64,000 nucleotides of DNA. Source: Aselliscus stoliczkanus (taxonomy: Eukaryota > Chordata > Mammalia > Chiroptera > Hipposideridae). This document shows, in pieces, positions 56,595 through 64,000 of the stretch. Position 1 is the stretch's first letter, and the number at the start of each line of letters is the position of its first letter. The notes under the pieces were generated by a model. It was not told where the DNA came from. It worked only from the letters and a program-made list of their open reading frames with translations, and made no database searches. The position numbers and the translations under genes were made by a program. The stretch lies in contig CM066737.1 of the NCBI GenBank assembly GCA_033961575.1, positions 102,204,709 to 102,268,708 on the forward strand, in the 5' to 3' direction.

Positions 56595-56935
56595 ACTCAA
56601 TGCTGTTGAGAGAACTATAATGTAAGTAAGTTACATACATCTTTTTAAATTTTCTATTAGTCTCATTAAAAATGTAAAAAGAAACAGATGAAATCAATTT
56701 TAATACCCTATTTTACTTAACCCAATATATCCAAACTATTATTATTTCAATGTTTAATGAACGTAAAATTAATCAGACCTTTCACATTTTTTATATTAAA
56801 CCTTTGAAATTCAGTGTATGTTTAACATTTAAAGCACAGCTCAATCCAAATTAGGCCCCATTTAAAGTGCTCGATAGCCAGTATGGTTAATGGCTACCAT
56901 AGTGTATAGTGCAGGTCTAACTCTTTATATTCTGT
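56595..56935 (+). repeat. hAT-type MITE
   Basis: 'aaaaatgtaaaaagaaacag', 'taacccaatatatccaaact', 'aaagcacagctcaatccaaa', 'tttaaagtgctcgatagcca', 'gctaccatagtgtatagtgc'. Same family as 40825-41105. Confidence 0.75.
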
Positions 56936-58539
56936 GATTACTAAAATAATTCCAAAGCCTGTTTAAAAAAACAAACAGAACTTGCTGTAAGGGCCTGCTT
57001 ATTTCAAGGACTACATTTCCCTTTGCTATAAAAAAAAAAACACAAAAATCCATAATAACACACAGAGTCTCTTTATTTCAGAAGACAGTCTTTACAAAAG
57101 GCTCTTGAGTTGCTTATGGCCATGGGTGACTTCTGAGTGGGCGGACAAAATTAAGCTCATAGAGAGATGAAAAATAGATTGATGTAATCACTGATGAATT
57201 GAAAAATAAAAATATTACAGCTGCGTCAGTTTAATGGTTACTTAGGTGATAAATCTCTGCAGGAGCTAGCTTAAAAATGCAATTTCTACTTAACTCATTT
57301 TCAAGAGTCTTCTGAGAAAGTGCAATGGTGTAAGAAAAGAGGTATTAATTTATTAGAATGAAAGGAAAAGGCACTTTTTTCATTGATTAGAATGGCTATA
57401 TCTGACTCATTAACCTTTTTGTCTCTGCTATTTATATGACCCAAGCAACCTTGCAATCTGGAGTTTGAATAGGTCAAAGCAACAGTGACAAAGCTCATAT
57501 ACCTTGCATAATTCAAAACCCACATCAATCAGGTAAATATTCTAATAGGACCATAATTTCTGTTTAATAGCTAACTTGGCTATGCCATGTGACAATAGGT
57601 TAAACTCAGTATGAAATTCACTTGGTCATGCAGCTTTGGAATTATGAGATTCTTGAATTTAAAAAAATTATGGATGAATTATTTTATATTTCACACATAA
57701 AGTGAGATCTTCTCACACTGCAACATTACACGTCTGCTTAACAAAAATTGGCAGAAAATGAACACAGTCTTCAATTATCAGGCTCAGCCTCCACCTTCAT
57801 CATTCTGTTGGAACTCTGGTTTCTCTAATCCTTTCCAGATGATCTTGGGGGTCTCAAGGGGGTGTCTCATGAAGGTTCCAGGAACCAGCTCCCTTGGCTG
57901 CTCTGTGACACCTGTGTTTATCTCCTCTCCTGCTCCAGATCTTTATGGGAAAGTATCTTCACACTGTTAATGCTTAAGATGGCAGCTGGTTCGCTGCTGG
58001 TGGTTTCCTAGGATGAGGCCACAGGTTAGGGTTGTTCCTGAATGTGTGCAAGTCCCATGCTGAGGGCACCGATGTCTGCTTGGAGGGCACAGTCTCTCTT
58101 TGCTGCAAGAGCCATGGGCAATGGGTCCTGTTACCCAGGAATGGAACTGCCACAGTCGACACCTGGTTGTTCTGTTCTTATGGGTTTTACTTTCTGCTTT
58201 GCTTCAGATCCCTGGTTCTGGAACTGTATCAACTCAGACAGTCTGAGGACATACCTCTTCCTTTGACCTTGCCCACTCTCCTAGTGCCCAAGTTGTTCTT
58301 TATGATTCCCTTCCCTTAGAATGAGTTTCTTTAAAAGGCACATTTTCATAAATGTGCAAGGGTCCCCTATACTACCTTCCAAACTCCTAAATGTACGTGA
58401 CTTCTGTGGCAAACAAAATGTAGATTCAAGCAGAATTCTCTGCAATACTTAAGGAGAATATTCTAAATTATATTTTCCCCTCTTTTTCATCCTCCTTAGT
58501 AAAGTCGTAAGTTACCCAGTGAGTAGTATCCATTTTTTT

Positions 58540-58565
58540 CTTTCTTTCTTTCTTTTTTTTTTTTT
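58540..58565. repeat. (TTTC)n / T-rich simple repeat
   Basis: Short tetranucleotide repeat merging into a T run. Confidence 0.8.
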
Positions 58566-58764
58566 ATGGAAACATTAAGTATTTGTTTATTATTGCTATA
58601 ATTAAGGCAAAATCCCTTAAACAATTGGTCTTGATAATGGAAGTATAATCAGAACCATTATTCATGAATTTACAGTTTGTTGTTTTCTGCTATTCAGATT
58701 TCAGTTTCACACACATCATCTACCATAAGACCTTTATTATGCAAGTGAAGAAGAAAGAGCTTGG

Positions 58765-58925
58765 AAGTCACAAAGCATGGCTTAACCCCTTCTCTAGTTA
58801 CCTGACTTCAGACCAATCACTTACTTGCTGTGAACTTGTTTAATCCTGTTAATTTAGTAATCAGCTCCCAGAAGAAAGTCAGGCACACAACAGGTATTCA
58901 ATGAATATTTGTTGAGTGAATGAGA
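58765..58925 (+). repeat. MIR SINE fragment
   Basis: 'cttggaagtcacaaagcatg', 'agttacctgacttcagacca', 'acaacaggtattcaatgaat' are forward MIR blocks around a divergent middle. Confidence 0.55.
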
Positions 58926-59089
58926 ACATTTATCTGCAAAAAAATCATTTTGAGAATGAGACTGAGTCTTTTTTTTCTGGTACCCTCATCAAGGTCAAAT
59001 TTCAATCTTTGTTCCTTTTGGCATTGGTGTCGGATATCTGAATAATGGCAGGGCACAAGCCAACATGGCAGAATAGTTAAGAGTCAGAG

Positions 59090-59220
59090 AAACGTGAAGC
59101 AGTATAGTGAGTGGACTAGTTAACCTTCCTGATCCCCTTTCCTAACTGTGTAACGGGAATAATGTCAAAGTCTAAGATTGCATGAAGGTTAAATGAGGCA
59201 ACAAGTCTTTAACATTAATC
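59090..59220 (+). repeat. MIR SINE fragment
   Basis: 'gttaaccttcctgatcccct', 'taactgtgtaacgggaataa', 'gcatgaaggttaaatgaggc' follow the MIR order. Confidence 0.55.
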
Positions 59221-59398
59221 CTGTCACATAATATTATATTTGCCCAACAGATGGTAACTGTTAAAAAATAATATTGATGTTTTTAGAGAAGGAAAAAGAA
59301 TCTCAAGTGTTTGAACATTATTTGAGTTTATCACTATTGTCTCTGAGCATAGAGCTTAGAAACAATGAAACTTCAAATCTTATGCAAAGGCTACAAAA

Positions 59399-59561
59399 AT
59401 GTTCCCCAAATTCTGCATGCTTATATATGTGATATATATATATATATATATATATAATATCACATATATAATGTTTATATATTAAATATTAATTATTTGT
59501 ATATTAAATATAAATTAAATATTTATATATTTATATAAAGCATACAGAATTTGGGAAACAT
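59399..59561. repeat. AT-rich palindrome
   Basis: The left arm (59399-59427, ATGTTCCCCAAATTCTGCAT...) and right arm (59532-59561) are inverted copies with a few mismatches around about 100 bp of almost pure A/T. Inside are a (TA)n tract and a smaller inverted repeat, TATATGTGATAT with ATATCACATATA. Confidence 0.85.
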
Positions 59562-59950
59562 CTCTACATATATGGATACGAATAATATTGAAGTAAATTA
59601 GTTTGGAGCTCAATGTATAAGAAGGTTTTTATTTTGGGACATCAATATTTCTGCTTTTGTTCCTGGTGGCAGAGGCTATTTCGCATTCTCAATCCCTACA
59701 CCCTGTGTATGACTACAATGTCGGGAACTTAATAAATTTCTGGGCAGTGATTGCAATAAGGAACTCCATTTCTGAAGTACTGTTTTTCCTATTAATTGTA
59801 GATGAAGAAAAAATAGAAGTCACTGCAAAATTGTCTAGGAGAAACAATAGTTTGGGAGTTGTACCATATAAAAACTGCTTGGCAATAAAGTTTGTGTTAT
59901 TTTTACAGGTAGTCATGTTAATATTTGAGTGTCAAAACCCTATATATATA

Positions 59951-60406
59951 CTTTTTTTTAAAGATTTTTTTAATTGGGGAATTGGGGGAGGGGAACAACA
60001 TTGGGGAATTGAGGAAGGGGAACAGACAAGTTGCTGTCCTTTTGTTCTTCAGTCTAGTTGCGGAGGACGTTGCTTCACTGGCCCATGTTGGTATCGTCAT
60101 TGCATTCTTCCCGGATGAGGTAGATCAGTTGTTGGCCTCTGGATGGTCGCTCACCGTGGCTATTGGCAGCTCACGGCTGACTGCCAGCCGCTCACGCTGG
60201 CTGCTGGCCACTCACTGTAGCCTATGGCAGCCCACTGCAGCAGGGGCTGTGGCCTACACCAGCCCCGGGGCTCGCACAGCCCAGCTACAGGTGGAGCTGT
60301 TGTTAGCTGTAGAGGGCAGTGTCATGGGCCCTCATATGTGGGATCCGAACCGGGGCTGCTGGCATCCGAAAACCAGCTCTTAACCAATGTGCCACTTGAC
60401 TGGTCC
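59951..60406 (-). repeat. SINE-C
   Basis: 'aaagatttttttaattgggg', body, head ending 'ccacttgactggtcc'. Target-site duplication AAAACCCTATAT at 59934-59945 and 60407-60418. Confidence 0.93.
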
Positions 60407-60532
60407 AAAACCCTATATTTTTAAAGTATATTCTATATTGAGTTAAAATAACCACAATAACTGAGGTTATAGTTATATCAGATTAGTGTGATGGTTCAAT
60501 ACATTGTTCAGAATGCTAATCTCTCATATACA

Positions 60533-60610
60533 GGATTGTTGGAAAAGACATGACATATTTTTTCTGTTTTTCGTTGCAAAAGTACATCATGACTTTTCTG
60601 ACAACCCAAT
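60533..60610. repeat. Short mariner-derived MITE
   Basis: About 78 bp with terminal inverted repeats: 'ttgttggaaaagacatgaca' at the left and 'catgacttttctgacaaccc' at the right, around a T-rich centre. This is a MADE1-like palindromic design. A relative's end is at 62008. Confidence 0.75.
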
Positions 60611-60945
60611 AATTGACTATATGTACAACCTAGTACCTACTCTTGATGTTCCCTTAGATGCAAGGCTCTTTTGAAGGTAGAGAAATATTGTTTGGACCAA
60701 ACCCAATGTGAGTAAATTTTGTTTTATTCTTCAGACAAATATAATTGAAACCCAATTATGATTCATGAGCATGAAAAGCTACTTATGACACTATGGCAAA
60801 CTAGATGATCAGACAACACCCCTAGTTCAAAACAACCAGAAATACTGGATAATATATAACTAACTTCATTTTAAATATGTAGCCAAGTTCACAAGAAAGT
60901 AAAGGAAATCCTTGGGGAGGGCAAAAATAAAGAGAAAGTAACCCA

Positions 60946-61347
60946 GGGCAGGCCAAGTGGCGCATTGGTTAAGAGCTGGCTTGGGATGCCAGCCACCCCA
61001 GTTCAGATCCCACATATGAGGGCCAGTGACACTGCCCTCTACAGCTAAGATGGTGAACAACAGTTCCACCTGGAGCTGGGCTGCGTGAGTCCCAGCAACG
61101 GTGTAGGTTGCAGCCCCTGCTGCAGTGGGCTGCCATAGGCTATAGTGAGTGGCCGGCAGCCAGCGTGAGCTGCCGAGATCCACTGTGAGCGGCCATCCAG
61201 AGGCCGGTGACTGAACTGCCTCACCCAGGAAGAGTGCAATGATAATACCAACATGGACCAGTGAAGCAACATCCTCCACAACTAGACTGGAGAACAAAAG
61301 GACAGCAACTTGTCTCTTCCCCTCCCCCAATTCCCCAATAAAAGTCT
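60946..61347 (+). repeat. SINE-C
   Basis: 'gggcaggccaagtggcgcat', body, tail CCCCAATAAAAGTCTTTAAA leading into an (AATT)n tract. Flanks 'aagagaaagtaaccca' and 'aagagaaaccaaccca' (after the tract) are target copies. Confidence 0.92.
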
Positions 61348-61388
61348 TTAAAAATTAATTAATTAATTAATTAATTAATTAATTAATT
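61348..61388. repeat. (AATT)n microsatellite grown from a SINE tail
   Basis: About ten ATTA/AATT units directly after the SINE-C 3' end, lying inside its target-site duplication. Confidence 0.93.
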
Positions 61389-62007
61389 AAAAGAGAAACC
61401 AACCCATCTCTCAACCAAAGAATGACAAGCAGAAATTGAGGTTTGGACAGTCCCTGGAAGGTGAAGGAGGTGGGGGGCTTGCCAGTCCCAGTAACCATGG
61501 AAATTGGGTTTTGAAGGCCATGTGTTGTAGAAACAGGAAAGAAGGCCTTGGGTCTATTCAAAGTAGGGTGATGACACTGAGACAATCATAAACCTGGAAC
61601 TCTAGATAAGCTCAATGAAAGTTTTACCAGAATAGAATCTGTCATTATCAACTGTCACAGGGAGACAATAAGAATATTTGTCTATCCTGTTTTTGTCTCT
61701 TGTGGGGAAACAAATTCTCTTGAAAACTTGTAACTATGGGCATGCCTTCTTGTAATTTGGATCTTGAATTTATATTACCTATATAAAAAGAGAATTCCCA
61801 ACTCAAAAAATACACAAAAAAGGTAGTCCTGGATGATAACATCTTGAGGTTCCTGACAAAAACTCTCCAGAGCACCATACCTTCAACTCAAGCAACATGT
61901 AATTCTCACAGATAAAATTCCACTGAATATGAATTTATAATTTAAAGAAAAAATAGTGGAAATCCATTAAGAGCAAAATTTAGCAGATATAACAAATAGC
62001 AAAACTA

Positions 62008-62030
62008 TTGGGTTGTAGGAAAAGTCATGA
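62008..62030 (+). repeat. Mariner MITE end
   Basis: TA followed by TTGGGTTGTAGGAAAAGTCA, the terminal repeat of the family at 60533-60610. The opposite end is not clearly preserved. Confidence 0.55.
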
Positions 62031-62149
62031 CACATTTCTGCAATGAAAAGCATAGAAAAAAATACGTCAATAGAACCCCAGAATTATTAAACATTATGAA
62101 ATAAGTGTCTTTAAAATGATCTAAGACCAAACAAAATAATTGAAAACAC

Positions 62150-63420
62150 AAGAAATGAATAAGTACCTATATATGACAGCTAGGTAGATTTTTAAAAAAT
62201 ATATAGAACTTCTAGACTTGAAATACATATTTGTTGAAATTAAAGTTTTAATGGATAACTTTAATAGCATGTTAGACACTGCTCAAGAAAGAAACAGTAA
62301 ATCAGAATATAGATCTAAATAAATTCACCAGAACGTAGCACAGAGAATTAGAGATGGAAAGTATGAAAGAAAGGTTAAAAGAGATGGAAAAGTAAATGAG
62401 GACTTCCAAATATATACCTAGGAGAAGCTCCAGAAGTAGAAATGAATAAGAGAGAGAGAATGTAGAAGATGAGTATTCAAAGAGGTAATGGCCAAAAATT
62501 TTCCAGAATTGAATCTAGGTAAAAATAACTATAAAACTAAATCCAGGGCTGGCCAAGTGGCACATTGGTTAAGCGTTGGCTTGGGACACCAGCTCTGAGC
62601 AGCAGGGCTCCAGTTGGGATCCCACATGAGGGTCAGTAATGCTGCGCCCTCTACAGCTAAGATGGTGAACAACAGCTCAACCTGGAGCTGGGCTGCCATG
62701 AGCTACAGTGAGTGGCTGGCAGTCAGCATGAGCGGCCGGCAGCTGCCTTGAGTGGCTGTCCAATGGCTGGCGAGCGACTGCCTCAGCCGGGAAGAGCACA
62801 ATGATCACAATACCAACATGGGCCAGTGAAGTGACATCCTCCACAACTAGACTGAAGAACAAAAGGACAGCAACTTGTCTGTTCCCCTCCACCACTTCCC
62901 AATAAAATCTTTAAAAAAAAAAAGAAAATCCACACAGGAACACATAGTGACCAAATGGCAAATCAAATAAAAGCTTAAAAGGAACCAGAAAAGAAAAAAA
63001 CAGATTACCTATGAAAGAAATATAGACTGATAGCAGATGTCTCAACTGCAGCAAAAGAAGCCAGAATACAATGGAATCTTTGTCATGCTGATATAAATCT
63101 ATGATTAATTCAGAGTGTTATGCTCAAATAAGCTATCATTGAAGAATGAGGGTCAAAAAAAGATGTTTTTCAGAGAAAAAAAATTAAATCTACTATTCAT
63201 ACACCCTCACTGAAAAAGCTACTAAGTATGTAATTCACTAAGAAGTAACTGAATTCACAATGGAATAAGATGCAAGAAGGAGTGTTGATTGAAAAATTTA
63301 TGAACAGATTGGCAAATCTAAAATATTGATATTGTGAAATAACTATAAAAATATTAATATCATGGACATAGAAAAAGGCAAAACTAAAATGTTGATCCAA
63401 AGCAATGTAAGGGAAGAGTG
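62150..63420 (+). mobile_element. Ancient L1M/HAL1 ORF1 region, split by a SINE
   Basis: Sense blocks of old L1 ORF1: 'agaacttctagacttgaaat', 'gcacagagaattagagatgg', 'ggccaaaaattttccagaat', and after the SINE 'cagattacctatgaaag', 'tagcagatgtctcaactg', 'agaagccagaatacaatgga'. Reading frames are destroyed. The preceding stretch from about 60730 may be its 5' part, which I cannot confirm. Confidence 0.7.
62547..62924 (+). repeat. SINE-C
   Basis: 'gggctggccaagtggcacat', body with 'cctggagctgggctgcc', tail CCAATAAAATCTTTAAAA. Short target copies AAATCCA on both sides. It lies inside old L1 sequence. Confidence 0.92.
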
Positions 63421-64000
63421 GAGATGATCAGAAAATAATCCATCTATGGTCCTTATATTGCTCTAGATTCAATATTTAATTTAATTTTGATTTTGTTAAG
63501 CAAGATATGAATGTTAACATTTTAAGGAAAAATCCCTAAAAAGATTAGACTCTATAGCTTTCCAACCAGCTTGTTCTTGAAGCACCTTGTAGTCTAGGAA
63601 ACCAGACATTGAAAATGAGATAGGTTAAAGGGAAAATAGGGTGGGGAGAGATTATATAGTTAGCCATAATCTACAACAGCCAATAATCCCAACCAGAGAA
63701 TTATGGAGAGAGACGAAAGGATCCCATAAATTTATAATTGCTTAAATCTGTGTGGCACACTATCTTTAATAAAAATAGCTTGGTATGATGGCTTATCTAC
63801 TTTTCTCTATTAATATATTTATGAAATGGACTTTTTCTTCACAGCATTTCAGCCAATGGTGAATGGATGGGGGCGGGGGTGGGGGAGAAAAATAAGAGAA
63901 CTCAGAGAACCAAATTCTCATGTAACTTTTTCTCCCCTCATTGTAAATGTGTATGTGTATGTATCTATAAATTTCAGCCTTACTGTGGTACCATTCACAA

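Larger units (their letters stand above)
31060..64000. other. Intergenic region downstream of CTPS2
   Basis: No further exons or protein-coding genes are recognisable. Repeats are listed separately. In 31110-31384, 33786-34600, 35216-37080, 37990-38230, 39226-39570, 41310-42860, 43020-44060, 44881-45840, 46340-47450, 47900-49190, 55020-55880, 56936-58545, 59220-59395, 59565-59935 and 63450-64000 I see no gene and no repeat I can name; 45845-46335 and 41085-41300 look like old mammalian repeats I cannot name. In human the segment 3' of CTPS2 toward MAGEB17/GRPR is also gene-poor (from memory). Confidence 0.7.

Noticed and set aside
2431..62924. Regularly recurring about 100-bp repeats as a possible CRISPR-like array
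   Set aside because: Copies are dispersed, on both strands and individually flanked by target-site duplications; they are retroposons in a mammalian genome.
63865..63888. G-quadruplex-like run (three G5 blocks)
   Set aside because: Only three clean G runs plus a GG; too weak to call without a fourth run or supporting context.
31060..64000. A second protein-coding gene such as S100G or MAGEB17, neighbours of CTPS2 in human
   Set aside because: No EF-hand or MAGE-type sequence is visible in any frame; in human, S100G lies within CTPS2 well upstream of its 3' end and MAGEB17 lies far downstream.

Overview
This window is mammalian nuclear DNA: spliced vertebrate exons with GT-AG introns in a sea of interspersed repeats (tRNA-derived SINEs, L1, MIR, hAT and mariner remnants, retroviral LTRs). 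There is no sign of prokaryotic genes, operons or CRISPR arrays. The dominant SINEs have a tRNA-like head with A and B boxes, a body, and a tail that ends AATAAAATCTTTA plus poly(A). That tail and body resemble the Rhin-1/MEG group of rhinolophoid (Yinpterochiroptera) bats as I remember it, so a horseshoe-, leaf-nosed- or false-vampire-type bat is my best guess. This is inference without a database search.

The only gene I can support is the 3' end of CTPS2 (CTP synthase 2) on the + strand. Four coding exons (5539-5592, 7673-7769, 13694-13838, 29744-29816) encode about the last 122 residues, including the catalytic His and Glu of the glutamine amidotransferase domain. The final coding exon continues as 3' UTR to 29857. 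A predicted 969-bp 3' UTR intron then leads to a terminal non-coding exon at 30827 to about 31055, which has an ATTAAA signal. CTPS2 is X-linked in other placentals, so the window is probably X-chromosomal.

Layout: 1-5538 is upstream intron; 5593-7672, 7770-13693 and 13839-29743 are the introns between coding exons; 29858-30826 is the 3' UTR intron; about 31060-64000 is intergenic and I found no further gene. Three SINE architectures recur. SINE-A is a tRNA head only (about 95 bp plus poly A). SINE-B is a separate tRNA-like unit of about 120 bp. SINE-C is a SINE-A-like head joined to a long body and the AATAAA/TCTTT tail (about 400-450 bp). Most copies have visible target-site duplications (TSDs), often near-identical, which suggests recent activity.

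The most notable structures are genome-architectural. They are a palindromic mariner composite bounded by TA (20795-22281), two tail-to-tail solo LTRs with 6-bp target sites (38237-39219 and 39576-40646), tandem and nested SINE clusters that share target sites, an L1 that keeps its 5' UTR, ORF1 and the start of ORF2 but has lost most of ORF2 (about 49985-52935), and an AT-rich palindrome (59399-59561). I found no convincing new biochemical system.
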